Shown here: piece after piece, positions 49,369-57,764 of the stretch | How the letters are laid out: the number at the start of each line of letters is the position of its first letter | Position numbering within the stretch: the first letter of the stretch is position 1 | Source: Nocardioides scoriae | GTDB lineage: Bacteria > Actinomycetota > Actinomycetes > Propionibacteriales > Nocardioidaceae | Direction: 5' to 3' | DNA length: 64,000 nt | Assembly: GCF_900104965.1 (NCBI RefSeq) | Contig: NZ_LT629757.1 | Location: 2,418,001-2,482,000, forward strand | The notes under the pieces: model-generated | The model's database searches: none | What the model saw: the letters and a program-made list of their open reading frames with translations, nothing else | What the model was told of the DNA's origin: nothing | Program-made: the position numbers and the translations under genes

Positions 49369-49420
49369 GAGGAACGACGACGTCGTGTCTCGAAGGGCCC
49401 CGAGGAACGACGACGTCGTG
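49369..49420. repeat. Two 19-bp direct repeats with internal palindrome
   Basis: GAGGAACGACGACGTCGTG occurs at 49369-49387 and 49402-49420. Each copy contains the palindrome ACGACGTCGT. They occupy the 96-nt gap between the convergent lyase and substrate-binding-protein genes, so they may act as terminators or be a small dispersed repeat. Confidence 0.7.
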
Positions 49421-49433
49421 CCCCAGGGCGGGG

Positions 49434-50368
49434 CTAGAGCAGGCCCTCCTCCTCCAGCCACGCCTGGGCGGCCTCGCGGGGGCTCGCGCCGCGGAGGTCG
49501 ACGTCGGCGTTGAGGGAGCGCAGCGCGGGGGTGGTCAGGACGTCGGCGAGGCGGGCCAGCTCGGCACGGACGCGGGGCTGCTCGCGCAGCCAGGCGGCGT
49601 TGGCCACGGGGACGAGGTTCTGGGCGTCCTGGAGGCTGCGGTCGTCCTCGAGCAGGACGACGTCGCGGCCGAGCCGGCCGTCGGTCGCGGCGACCTGGGC
49701 GACCTGGACGTCGCCGCGCAGCAGCATCTCCAGGGTGTCGCCGCCGTCGATGCCGACGGGCACGATGCGGGCCGGCCGGATGCCGTAGACACGGGCCAGG
49801 CCGCGGGCGCAGTCGTCGCGGGTGGCGCACTCGGTGTCGGCGGCGAGCACGAGCCGGCGGTCGAGGCGCCCGAGGTCGCCCAGCGTGGTCAGGTCGTGAC
49901 GGCGGGCGAAGGCGCGGGTGACCGCGAAGGACCGGACGTCCTCGGCGAGGGCGGGCTTCAGCGGCGCCAGCCCCAGGGGGCGGGCGAGGCCGTCGAGCAG
50001 CTCCAGGGTGGCGGCGGGGTCGTCGGTGGCGACGCTCGGGGCGTCGGCGCCGTCGGTCTCGCGCTCGAGGGCGTCGGTCAGCTGGCCGAGGTAGTCGGCG
50101 GCGAGCTGCACCTCCCCGCGACGCAGCTCGGGCAGGAAGAGGTCGCGCGGACCGAGGTCCTCGACCCGGGTGCGGTATCCCTGCTGCTCGAGCAGCAGCC
50201 GGTAGAGCTCGGTGACCACGTCGGCCTCGGTCGAGCTCTGGCCGGCCAGGACGACCCGCTGCACCTGGGCGGGCTCGGCGGGGGGTCTCCCCCGCAGCCG
50301 GCGAGCAGGCCGGCGAGGGCGAGGCCGGCGCCCACGACCCGGGCGGCGACCAGCCGTCGGCACCCCAC
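49434..50368 (-). pseudogene. OpuC-type substrate-binding lipoprotein with frameshift after the signal peptide
   Basis: The body (49434 to about 50280) encodes a standard-order OpuC/ProX protein: VVLAGQSSTEADVVTELYRL, LGPRDLFLPELRRGEVQLAADY, SFAVTRAFARRHDL, ADTECATRDDCARGLARVYGI, GDVQVAQVAATD, DAQNLVPVAN. Its lipoprotein signal (MGCRRLVAARVVGAGLALAG, then LLAGCGG) is in another frame, starting at ATG 50368. The frames meet in runs of six G (50280-50285) and five C (50289-50293); one added base there would restore a full gene. This is either a sequencing error, a true inactivation or a slippage switch. The substrate could overlap with that of the operon at 44-47.7 kb. Confidence 0.75.
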
Positions 50369-50375
50369 GGGCGGC

Positions 50376-50960
50376 TCAGGCCTGCTGGCGGCGTGACCTG
50401 CCGGCAGCGGCGCGCATCGTGTCGCGGACCTTCTCGTCCCACGCGGCGAGCTCGACGACCGAGTCGCGGCTGTCGGACTCCCAGGTCGAGAGCGCCTCGG
50501 CCTCCTGGGCCTGGCGGGCGAGCGCGGCCTGCTCGAGCTCGTCGACGCGCTGCTGCTGCCGGGCGACCCGGCCCTCGAGCTCGCGCTGCGAGAGGTGGGC
50601 GCGGGCCAGCCGCTCGGTCATCGTCGAGGTGAACTCCGCGTGCTCGGCGGCGCGGGTGGCGAACAGCTGCTGGTAGGCGTACGCCGCGGCGGCGCGGTCG
50701 CGGGCGTTCTCCTGGCGCGACTGCAGCACCTCGGTCCACATCACCCGCAGCGAGGCCCAGGCGAGCACGAGCGCGGCCACCGAGGCCAGGCCGGTCCACA
50801 GCGCCGATCCGGTCGGCAGGCTCGCCAGCACCAGGCCCGTGGCCACCACGAGCAGCGCCACCGAGAAGGTCACCCGGACGCTGCGCTGGCGCCGCCGACG
50901 GGGAGCACGCCGCGTGGTGCGGCCGGCGGTGGCGGGGGCGTGCGGGCGTGAGGCGGCCAT
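50376..50960 (-). CDS. Membrane protein with C-terminal coiled coil (Rv3604c-like position)
   Basis: A 194-residue protein: an Arg-rich N-terminus, two membrane segments (VTFSVALLVVATGLVLASL and ALWTGLASVAALVLAWASL), then a long helical, probably coiled-coil cytosolic tail (HLSQRELEGRVARQQQRVDELEQAALARQ). No enzymatic motif is visible. It sits before DUF3180 and folK in the place of Mtb Rv3604c, an alanine/arginine-rich membrane protein. TACGCT 6 nt before the ATG indicates a leaderless mRNA. Confidence 0.75.
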   Translation of the reverse strand: MAASRPHAPATAGRTTRRAPRRRRQRSVRVTFSVALLVVATGLVLASLPTGSALWTGLASVAALVLAWASLRVMWTEVLQSRQENARDRAAAAYAYQQLFATRAAEHAEFTSTMTERLARAHLSQRELEGRVARQQQRVDELEQAALARQAQEAEALSTWESDSRDSVVELAAWDEKVRDTMRAAAGRSRRQQA

Positions 50961-50966
50961 GGGCGC

Positions 50967-50972
50967 AGCGTA
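50967..50972 (-). promoter_or_regulatory. -10 box TACGCT, leaderless gene at 50960
   Basis: TACGCT on the minus strand, 6 nt before ATG 50960, located between it and the DUF3180 stop. Confidence 0.6.
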
Positions 50973-50977
50973 GGTCG

Positions 50978-51472
50978 CTAGCGCCGACGGCCCGGGACGC
51001 GACACGCGTGCTCCAGGAGCAGCGCGGTGACGGTCACGCCGAGGGCCCCCAGGACGCCCAGGCCCGAGCGCCACAGCCGGGTCGTGGCGGCGGGGTCGCC
51101 GACGCCGAGCTGGGCGACGGCGTAGCCGGCGTACCCGCCCAGCAGCAGCGCGCCGACCAGGGCGCAGGCCTTGCCGAGGACCAGCCGGTTGACGGCCGTG
51201 TGGTGCGGCAGCGCCCCGCGGTCGCGGCGCACGACGCGCCGGGTGAGCAGCGCCGTACCGCCCAGCAGCAGCGTGGCGACGACCAGCAGGACCAGCGAGA
51301 GCCAGCCGACGTCGGGCTCGGCGCGGCCGGTGCGCAGCGAGACCACCCGCAGCGACCAGCCACCCACCAGGCCCAGCACCCCGAGCACGACCAGGGGCGC
51401 CGGCCCCGTGGTGCGCACGGTCCCGCCCGGGTCCTCGCCGTCGGGGCCCGGGTCGGGTCCGCGGGAGCTCAC
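50978..51472 (-). CDS. DUF3180 membrane protein (Rv3605c-like)
   Basis: A 164-residue membrane protein with four hydrophobic segments (PLVVLGVLGLVGGWSLRVV; WLSLVLLVVATLLLGGTALL; ACALVGALLLGGYAGYAVAQL; GLGVLGALGVTVTALLLE), the DUF3180 layout. It lies just after folK, as Rv3605c does after Rv3606c. Function unknown. GTG 51472 begins 3 nt after the folK stop, so it is part of the folate operon transcript. Confidence 0.83.
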   Translation of the reverse strand: MSSRGPDPGPDGEDPGGTVRTTGPAPLVVLGVLGLVGGWSLRVVSLRTGRAEPDVGWLSLVLLVVATLLLGGTALLTRRVVRRDRGALPHHTAVNRLVLGKACALVGALLLGGYAGYAVAQLGVGDPAATTRLWRSGLGVLGALGVTVTALLLEHACRVPGRRR

Positions 51473-51475
51473 GAC

Positions 51476-52045
51476 CTACTGCACCTCGAGGGTGATGTCC
51501 TCGCGCAGGCGCACGCCGTCGCGACCGGTCTTCTCGACCAGCTCGGCCACCGGGCCCACGCCGGGGATCTCGGCGTCGGGCTCGACGTCGAGCCACGGCA
51601 CCAGCACGAAGGCGCGCTCGCCGGCGCGCGGGTGCGGGAGCCGCAGGTGGGGCTCGTCGGAGCGGCGGTCGCCGAGCACGATGAGGTCGACGTCGAGGGT
51701 GCGGGCCTCGTTGACGGCGTCGGTGCGCTCGCGGCCGTAGGCCGCCTCGACGGCCAGCGCCCGCTCGAGCAGCATCTGGGCCGAGAGCGTCGTGTCGAGC
51801 AGCACGACGGCGTTGAGGTAGTCGCGCACGCCCTCGGGCGAGTCGACCGGCTCGGTCTCGTAGACCGGCGAGACGTCGGTGACCCACACCTCGGGGGTGT
51901 CCGCGAGCGAGTCGAGGGCGCCCTGGAGGTTGTGGCGGCGCTCGCCGAGGTTGCTGCCGATGGAGATCACGCCGCGACGGATCGGGTGCATCTCGCCGGT
52001 GAGGCTGTCGGCGTCGACGATGTTCGGGTTCGGGGACTCGGTCAC
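51476..52045 (-). CDS. folK: Hydroxymethyldihydropterin pyrophosphokinase
   Basis: A 189-residue HPPK: SIGSNLGERRHNLQGAL (start of the fold), SPVYETEPVD, RTLDVDLIVLGD (metal-binding Asp pair in the signature) and LRLPHPRAGERAFVLVP. It transfers pyrophosphate from ATP to 6-hydroxymethyl-dihydropterin. An N-terminal extension of about 24 residues precedes the fold. GTG 52045 directly follows the folB stop codon. Confidence 0.94.
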   Translation of the reverse strand: MTESPNPNIVDADSLTGEMHPIRRGVISIGSNLGERRHNLQGALDSLADTPEVWVTDVSPVYETEPVDSPEGVRDYLNAVVLLDTTLSAQMLLERALAVEAAYGRERTDAVNEARTLDVDLIVLGDRRSDEPHLRLPHPRAGERAFVLVPWLDVEPDAEIPGVGPVAELVEKTGRDGVRLREDITLEVQ

Positions 52046-52450
52046 TTATCGGCTCCGGTTGATGGTCAGGGCGACGTCGTGGAACGTGGCCTGGATCGGG
52101 GCGTTCGGCTTGTGCACGGTGATCTCTGCCTCGAGGACCGACGGGGACCGGAGGCAGACCTCCGCGACCCGCTGTGCCAGGGTCTCGATCAGGTCCACTG
52201 GCTCTCCCTCGACGACCGCGCGCACCTGGTCGACGAGACTCCCGTAGTCGACGGTGTCCCGCAAGTCGTCGCTGGCGGCCGCGACCGAGGTGTCCAGGCG
52301 CAGCACCAGGTCGAGGACGAAGTCCTGGCCGTCACGGCGCTCGAAGTCGAGGACGCCGTGGTGGCCCCGGAACACGAGCCCGCGGACGGCCAGCCGGTCG
52401 GTGGCGCCGGTGGCGCGACCGGGTGAGGGGTCCGAGACGGGGTGGCTCAT
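52046..52450 (-). CDS. folB: Dihydroneopterin aldolase
   Basis: A 134-residue aldolase with the tunnel-fold motifs LAVRGLVFRGHHGVLDFE (catalytic Glu region), VDYGSLVDQVRAVVEGEPVDLIETLAQRVAE and VTVHKPNAPI-like ITVHKPNAPI with the active-site Lys. It cleaves dihydroneopterin to the folK substrate. The first 20 residues are an extra tail. The ATG overlaps the folP stop by 4 nt. Confidence 0.94.
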   Translation of the reverse strand: MSHPVSDPSPGRATGATDRLAVRGLVFRGHHGVLDFERRDGQDFVLDLVLRLDTSVAAASDDLRDTVDYGSLVDQVRAVVEGEPVDLIETLAQRVAEVCLRSPSVLEAEITVHKPNAPIQATFHDVALTINRSR

Positions 52451-53316
52451 GGTCCCTCGACCCTACCGGCGGGCCCGGACCACCGCTCCACCACCCGGAC
52501 GGCGTCGCAGCTGCCCCGCACCTGGTGGACGCGCACGCCCCAGACCCCCTGGATGGCCGCGATCGTGGTCAGCGCCACTCCTGCGTCCTCGCGGTCCTCG
52601 ACCGGCCGCGGCGTCCCGTCCGGCGCCGCCAGCAGCGTCCCGAGGAACGACTTGCGGCTCGACCCGACCAGCACGGGCAGGCCCAGCGCGACCAGCTCGG
52701 GCAGCCGCGCGAGCAGCTCCCAGTTGTGGGCGGCGGTCTTGGCGAAGCCCAGCCCGGGGTCCAGGACCAGCCGGTCGGGGTCGACGCCCGCGGCCACGGC
52801 GGCGTCCACCCGGGCGGACAGCTCGTCGCGGACCTCGACCAGCACGTCGGCGTACGTCGCGTGGCGCTGCATCTCGGTGCTGTGCGCGCGCCAGTGCATC
52901 GCGACGTACGCCGCCCCGCGCTCGGCCACGACCCGCAGCACGTCGGGGTCGGCCAGGCCGCCCGAGACGTCGTTGACCAGCACCGCGCCGGCGTCGAGCG
53001 CCGCCAGGGCGACCTCGTGGCGCATGGTGTCGACCGAGACCGCGACGCCCTCGGCGGCCAGGGCCGCGATGACCGGGACCACCCGGTCGAGCTCCTCCGC
53101 GACCAGCGGCCGGGTGGCGCCGGGCCGGGTGGACTCGCCGCCCACGTCGAGGACGTCGGCGCCCTCGTCGCGCAGCGCCAGCCCGTGGGCGATCGCCCGG
53201 TCGGTGGTCTCGAAGCGGCCGCCGTCGGAGAAGGAGTCGGGCGTGACGTTGACGATCCCCATCACCAGTGGCCGGTGCGGCTGCGGCAGGCCGTGCTGCC
53301 AGTCGGTGCGGGTCAC
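52447..53316 (-). CDS. folP: Dihydropteroate synthase
   Basis: A 289-residue TIM-barrel enzyme with LVMGIVNVTPDSFSDGG (pterin and phosphate binding), DVLDVGGESTRPGA, LVNDVSGGLADPDVL, DPGLGFAKTAAHNWELLARL and LVGSSRKSFLGTLL. It is the sulfonamide target. All key motifs are intact, matching FolP1 (Rv3608c). GTG 53316 is 13 nt downstream of the folE stop; the gene overlaps folB. Confidence 0.95.
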   Translation of the reverse strand: MTRTDWQHGLPQPHRPLVMGIVNVTPDSFSDGGRFETTDRAIAHGLALRDEGADVLDVGGESTRPGATRPLVAEELDRVVPVIAALAAEGVAVSVDTMRHEVALAALDAGAVLVNDVSGGLADPDVLRVVAERGAAYVAMHWRAHSTEMQRHATYADVLVEVRDELSARVDAAVAAGVDPDRLVLDPGLGFAKTAAHNWELLARLPELVALGLPVLVGSSRKSFLGTLLAAPDGTPRPVEDREDAGVALTTIAAIQGVWGVRVHQVRGSCDAVRVVERWSGPAGRVEGP

Positions 53317-53329
53317 GGGGCCGCCCGGC

Positions 53330-53938
53330 TCAGCGGGAGGCCAGGATGAGCGACATCGCCTCGGCGCGGGTGGCGGGCTGGTGCATCATGCCGCGCACGG
53401 CCGAGGTCATGGTGCGGGCGCCGGCCTTGCGGACGCCGCGCATCGTCATGCACAGGTGCTCGGCCTCGATCACCACGATGACGCCCCGCGGGGTGAGGAT
53501 GCGCACCAGCGCGTCGGCGACCTGGGTGGTCAGCCGCTCCTGCACCTGGGGCCGCTTGGCGAAGACGTCGACGACGCGGGCCAGCTTGGACAGGCCGGTG
53601 ATCTTGCCGTCGTCACTGGGGATGTAGCCGACGTGGGCCTTGCCGGTGAACGGCACCAGGTGGTGCTCGCACATCGACCACAGCTCGATGTCGCGCACCA
53701 GCACCATCTCGTCGTGGCCCAGGTCGAAGGTCGTCGTCAGGACGTCCTCGGGCTCCTGGTGCAGGCCGAGGGTGAGCTCGGCGTACGCCCGCGCCACCCG
53801 GGCCGGGGTGTCCTGCAGGCCCTCGCGGTCGGGATCCTCGCCGATGGCGAGGAGCAGCTCGCGCACGGCTGCGGCCGCACGGTCGTGGTCGAAGGGGGCG
53901 ATCGCCCGCTGGCCCTCGCCGATCCTGTCGACTCCCAC
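53330..53938 (-). CDS. folE: GTP cyclohydrolase I
   Basis: A 202-residue type IA enzyme with the zinc ligands [11 protein letters not shown] (Cys and His) and [14 protein letters not shown] (second Cys), [23 protein letters not shown] in between, and [14 protein letters not shown] near the N-terminus. It makes dihydroneopterin triphosphate from GTP. I start at GTG 53938, 4 nt after the ftsH stop; the ATG at 53983 would overlap ftsH by 41 nt and add an atypical Pro/Thr-rich tail. Confidence 0.94.
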   Translation of the reverse strand: MGVDRIGEGQRAIAPFDHDRAAAAVRELLLAIGEDPDREGLQDTPARVARAYAELTLGLHQEPEDVLTTTFDLGHDEMVLVRDIELWSMCEHHLVPFTGKAHVGYIPSDDGKITGLSKLARVVDVFAKRPQVQERLTTQVADALVRILTPRGVIVVIEAEHLCMTMRGVRKAGARTMTSAVRGMMHQPATRAEAMSLILASR

Positions 53939-53942
53939 GGCC

Positions 53943-55952
53943 TCAGACCTGACCGGGGGTGGCGTCGCCGTGGGTGTCGCCACCGGCGCCGGGCGGGGTC
54001 AGCACGACCGCGCCCTGCTCCTCGGGGACGGCGCCCTGGGCAGCGGCCTGGCGGACCTTCTCGGGGATCTCGACGGGCGGGATCTCCGAGGGGTTGCGGG
54101 TCGGCGACCCGGTCCAGGCGGGGCGCACGGCGCGCCGGCGCAGCGGCTCGAACACCTCGGCGACCTGCTCCTTGTCGAGGGTCTCCTTCTCCATCAGCGC
54201 GAGCACCAGCGAGTCGAGGACGTCGCGGTTCTCCTCGAGGATGTCGAAGGCCTCCTGGTGGGCGGTCGCCAGCAGCTTCTTGGTCTCCTCGTCGACCATC
54301 GAGGCGACGTCCTCGGAGTAGTTGCGGCTGTGGCCCATGTCGCGGCCCATGAACGGCTCGCCCTGGGCGTCGCCCAGCTTGATGGCGCCCAGGCGCTCGG
54401 TCATGCCGTACTGCGTGACCATCGCGCGGGCCAGGGAGGTGGCCTTCTCGATGTCGTTGCCGGCGCCCGTGGTCGGGTCGTGGAAGACCATCTCCTCGGC
54501 GGCGCGGCCACCGAGCATGTAGGCCAGCTTGTCGAGCATCTCCGAGCGGGTCTGGCTGTACTTGTCCTCGTCGGGCAGCACCATCGTGTAGCCCAGCGCC
54601 CGGCCGCGCGGCAGGATCGTGACCTTGTGCACCGGGTCGGTGCCGGGCAGGGCCGCGGCGACCAGCGCGTGGCCGCCCTCGTGGTAGGCCGTGATGAGCT
54701 TCTCCTTCTCGCTCATCAGGCGGGTGCGCTTCTGCGGGCCGGCGATGACGCGGTCGATCGCCTCCTCGAGGGCGTACTTGTCGATCTGGAGCTTGCCCTC
54801 GCGCGCGGTCAGCAGGGCCGCCTCGTTGAGCACGTTGGCCAGGTCGGCGCCGGAGAAGCCGGGGGTGCGTCGCGCCACCGAGCGCAGGTCGACGTCGGGC
54901 GCCATCGGCTTGCCGCGGGCGTGGACCTTGAGGATCTGCTCGCGACCCACCAGGTCGGGGGCGTCGACCGAGATCTGGCGGTCGAAGCGGCCCGGGCGCA
55001 GCAGAGCCGGGTCGAGGATGTCGGGACGGTTGGTCGCGGCGATGAGGATGACGCCGCCGCGGACGTCGAAGCCGTCCATCTCGACCAGCAGCTGGTTGAG
55101 GGTCTGCTCGCGCTCGTCGTGGCCGCCGCCCATGCCGGCACCGCGGTGGCGACCCACGGCGTCGATCTCGTCGATGAAGATGATCGCGGGGGCGTTCTCC
55201 TTGGCCTGCTCGAACAGGTCGCGCACGCGCGAGGCGCCCACGCCGACGAACATCTCGACGAAGTCGGAGCCCGAGATCGAGTAGAACGGCACCCCGGCCT
55301 CACCGGCCACGGCGCGCGCCAGCAGGGTCTTGCCGGTGCCGGGGGCGCCGTACAGCAGGACGCCCTTGGGGATCTTGGCGCCGACGGCCTGGAACTTGGC
55401 GGGCTCCTGGAGGAACTCCTTGATCTCGCCGAGCTCCTCGATGGCCTCGTCGTTGCCGGCGACGTCGGCGAACGTCGTCTTCGGCATGTCCTTGCTGATC
55501 AGCTTGGCCTTGGACTTGGCGAACTGCATGACGCGACCGCCGCCGCCCTGCACGTTGTTCATCAGGAAGAAGAACAGCAGCAGGATCAGGCCCACCGGGA
55601 TCAGGAACGACAGCAGGCTGCCCAGGATGCTGGGCTGGGGGTTCTCGACGTTGTAGCTCTCGATGGTGCCCTGGTCGACCTGCTCCTGGACCAGGCGCAC
55701 CAGGCCCCGCTGCTGGCCGGCCACCCAGGTGGCCATCTCCTTCTCGCCGTTGTCGAGCGTCGCGCGCAGCTGCTGGTCACCGCCGTCGACGAAGGTGATC
55801 TGCTTGACGTCACCGTCGTTGATGCGGCTGATCATGGTCGAGGTCTTGACCTCGGTGTACCCGCCGTTCGGCACGAGGAACTGCAGCGCCAGCAGGACCC
55901 CGACCACCGCGACGGGGATCCAGAGCCATGGACTACGCACGTATCGCTTCAC
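53943..55952 (-). CDS. ftsH: ATP-dependent zinc metalloprotease FtsH
   Basis: A 669-residue membrane protease: one membrane segment near residues 10-25, a periplasmic domain, a second segment ([19 protein letters not shown]), then AAA with Walker [32 protein letters not shown] region, and the zinc site [13 protein letters not shown]. The C-terminus carries a Pro/Gly-rich tail. GTG 55952 ([12 protein letters not shown]) is preferred since GAGAGG is 9 nt upstream; ATG 55961 abuts that sequence. It degrades misassembled membrane proteins and matches Rv3610c before folE. Confidence 0.96.
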   Translation of the reverse strand: MKRYVRSPWLWIPVAVVGVLLALQFLVPNGGYTEVKTSTMISRINDGDVKQITFVDGGDQQLRATLDNGEKEMATWVAGQQRGLVRLVQEQVDQGTIESYNVENPQPSILGSLLSFLIPVGLILLLFFFLMNNVQGGGGRVMQFAKSKAKLISKDMPKTTFADVAGNDEAIEELGEIKEFLQEPAKFQAVGAKIPKGVLLYGAPGTGKTLLARAVAGEAGVPFYSISGSDFVEMFVGVGASRVRDLFEQAKENAPAIIFIDEIDAVGRHRGAGMGGGHDEREQTLNQLLVEMDGFDVRGGVILIAATNRPDILDPALLRPGRFDRQISVDAPDLVGREQILKVHARGKPMAPDVDLRSVARRTPGFSGADLANVLNEAALLTAREGKLQIDKYALEEAIDRVIAGPQKRTRLMSEKEKLITAYHEGGHALVAAALPGTDPVHKVTILPRGRALGYTMVLPDEDKYSQTRSEMLDKLAYMLGGRAAEEMVFHDPTTGAGNDIEKATSLARAMVTQYGMTERLGAIKLGDAQGEPFMGRDMGHSRNYSEDVASMVDEETKKLLATAHQEAFDILEENRDVLDSLVLALMEKETLDKEQVAEVFEPLRRRAVRPAWTGSPTRNPSEIPPVEIPEKVRQAAAQGAVPEEQGAVVLTPPGAGGDTHGDATPGQV

Positions 55953-56018
55953 GCGCGCCATCCTCTCAGGTGTCCCCACACCTCACGAAGAGACGTGCGA
56001 GTCGGGGCCTGCGGAGCG

Positions 56019-56570
56019 TCAGGAGTAGACGTGGGGCGACAGCGTCCCGATGTCGCGCAGGTTGCGGTAGCGCTCCTGGTAGTCGAGGCCGTAGCCGACG
56101 ACGAACTCGTTGGGGATGTCCCACCCGACGTACTTGACGTCCATCTCGGTCTTCATCGCCTCGGGCTTGCGCAGCAGGGTCCCGATCTCGACCGAGGCCG
56201 GGTTGCGGGAGGCGAGGTTGGAGGTGAGCCACGACAGGGTCAGGCCGCTGTCGATGATCTCGTCGATGATGAGGACGTGGCGGCCGCTGATGTCGGTGTC
56301 GAGGTCCTTGAGGATGCGGACCACGCCGCTGCTCTTGGTGCCGGAGCCGTAGGACGAGACGGCCATCCAGTCCATCTCGACGTGGCGGGTCAGCGCCCGC
56401 GAGAGGTCGGCCATGACCATGACCGCACCGCGCAGCACGCCGACGACGAGCAGGTCCTTGCCCTCGTAGTCGACCTCGATCTGCCTCGCCATCTCCCCGA
56501 GCTTGGCCTGGATCTCGGCCTCGGTGAACAAGATGTCGACGAGGTCGCCCTCGACGTCGGCTGCGTCCAT
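56019..56570 (-). CDS. hpt: Hypoxanthine(-guanine) phosphoribosyltransferase
   Basis: A 183-residue purine salvage enzyme with the PRPP loop VLIIDEIIDSGLTLSWL, the flexible-loop motif VSSYGSGTKSSG, LLVVGVLRGAVMVMADLSRAL near the N-terminus, and VGYGLDYQERYRNL. It converts hypoxanthine and guanine to IMP and GMP. In many genomes it lies between tilS and ftsH, as here, although a luciferase-like gene and a mobile-looking cassette now separate it from tilS. GAGGCT 6 nt before the ATG is a weak leaderless-type -10. Confidence 0.95.
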   Translation of the reverse strand: MDAADVEGDLVDILFTEAEIQAKLGEMARQIEVDYEGKDLLVVGVLRGAVMVMADLSRALTRHVEMDWMAVSSYGSGTKSSGVVRILKDLDTDISGRHVLIIDEIIDSGLTLSWLTSNLASRNPASVEIGTLLRKPEAMKTEMDVKYVGWDIPNEFVVGYGLDYQERYRNLRDIGTLSPHVYS

Positions 56571-56641
56571 GGGACCAGCCTCGCACAGGTCGGGAGGGTC
56601 GGCGGCGGAAGGGTTGGGCGGCGTGCGGCGTTACAGCCACC

Positions 56642-57679
56642 ATGCAGCTCTCCGTCCTCGACCTCGTGCCCGTCCGCTCCGACCAGACCTCCGCCGACGC
56701 CGTCGCGGCGGCCCGGGGGCTGGCGCAGGTGGCCGACGCCAGCGGCTACACCCGCTACTGGGTGGCCGAGCACCACAACATGCCGGCCGTCGCGGCCACG
56801 AACCCGCCCGTGGTGATCGCCCTGCTCGCCGCCGCCACCGAGCGGATCCGCGTCGGCTCGGGCGGCGTGATGCTGCCCAACCACGCGCCGCTGGTGGTCG
56901 CCGAGCAGTTCGCGCTGCTCGAGGCCGCCTTCCCCGGGCGCATCGACCTCGGCATCGGCCGCGCCCCTGGCTCCGACCCCGTCACCTCGTGGGCCCTGCG
57001 CCACGGCGCGGGCGGCGTGGAGGAGGACGCGGTCGCGCGGTTCCCGTCGTACGTCGACAACGTGATCGCCATGATGAGCCCCGAGGGCGTGGGCCTCCAG
57101 GTGCAGGGCCGCAATCACCCCCTCACCGCCACTCCGCGCGCGACCTCGGTGCCGCCCGTGTGGCTGCTCGGCAGCTCCGACTACTCCGCCCGGCTCGCCG
57201 CCGAGCGGGGCCTGCCGTACGTCTTCGCCCACCACTTCTCCGGGCACGGGACGGCCGAGGCGATGGACCTCTACCGCTCGCAGTTCCGCCCCTCGGAGCA
57301 CCTCGACCAGCCGCGCACCTTCCTCACCGTCAACGCGGTCGTCGCCCCGACCCGCGAGGAGGCCGAGCGCCTCGTGCTGCCCAACCTGCACTCGATGGTC
57401 GCCCTGCGCACCGGCGGGCAGCTCGCCCCCCAGCGCACCGTCGAGGAGGCCGAGGCCGACCCGCTGCCCGACGCCCACCGCGCCCTGGCCGAGTCGATGC
57501 TCCAGCGCTGGGTCGTCGGCACCCCCGAGGACGCCGCCAAGCAGGTCCGCGAGCTCGCCACGACGTACGACGTCGACGAGGTGATGATCCACCCCGTCGC
57601 CGGCGCCCTCACCGGCACCGACCCCCGCACCGCCCCCGCCCGGGAGGCGACGCTCCGGTTGCTCGCCGAGGCCGTCTGA
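56642..57679 (+). CDS. LLM class (luciferase-like) flavin-dependent oxidoreductase
   Basis: A 345-residue luciferase-fold protein of the YhbW/MsnO8 type: LDLVPVRSDQTSADAVAAAR near the N-terminus, RYWVAEHHNMPAVAATNPPV, GSGGVMLPNHAPLVVAEQFALLEAAFPGRIDLGIGRAPGSD, and VWLLGSSDYSARLAAERGLPYVFAHHF. It should use reduced FMN (or F420) with an unknown substrate. It is transcribed against its neighbours hpt and tilS and is an insertion relative to Mtb order. Its stop lies 6 nt before the left inverted repeat of the cassette. Confidence 0.87.
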   Translation: MQLSVLDLVPVRSDQTSADAVAAARGLAQVADASGYTRYWVAEHHNMPAVAATNPPVVIALLAAATERIRVGSGGVMLPNHAPLVVAEQFALLEAAFPGRIDLGIGRAPGSDPVTSWALRHGAGGVEEDAVARFPSYVDNVIAMMSPEGVGLQVQGRNHPLTATPRATSVPPVWLLGSSDYSARLAAERGLPYVFAHHFSGHGTAEAMDLYRSQFRPSEHLDQPRTFLTVNAVVAPTREEAERLVLPNLHSMVALRTGGQLAPQRTVEEAEADPLPDAHRALAESMLQRWVVGTPEDAAKQVRELATTYDVDEVMIHPVAGALTGTDPRTAPAREATLRLLAEAV

Positions 57680-57684
57680 GCGGT

Positions 57685-57764
57685 GCTGATCACCCGGACG
57701 TCCGGGTAATCAGCTACTGGACGTCTGTTGCAACGGACGTCCAGTAGCCGAAAAGGACGTCAAG
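57685..57764 (+). repeat. Left terminal inverted repeat (about 80 bp)
   Basis: Starts GCTGATCACCCGGACGTCC. It contains a 28-bp palindrome (57686-57713, one mismatched pair) and a 36-bp palindrome (57713-57748) with arms GCTACTGGACGTC and GACGTCCAGTAGC. The second palindrome lies 11 nt after the AbiEi-like stop and could double as its terminator. Confidence 0.8.

Noticed and set aside
53939-53983. ATG 53983 as folE start.
   Set aside because: It overlaps ftsH by 41 nt and adds a Pro/Thr tail unlike FolE; GTG 53938 fits the gap and length.
53640-56816. A 1,058-codon plus-strand frame opposite ftsH and folE.
   Set aside because: Antisense to two essential genes with intact motifs; no domain content.
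57713-57748. The palindromes near the AbiEi-like gene as simple terminators only.
   Set aside because: Similarity extends about 80 bp between the two ends, well beyond the stems, and includes the coding end of the gene; termination may be a secondary role.
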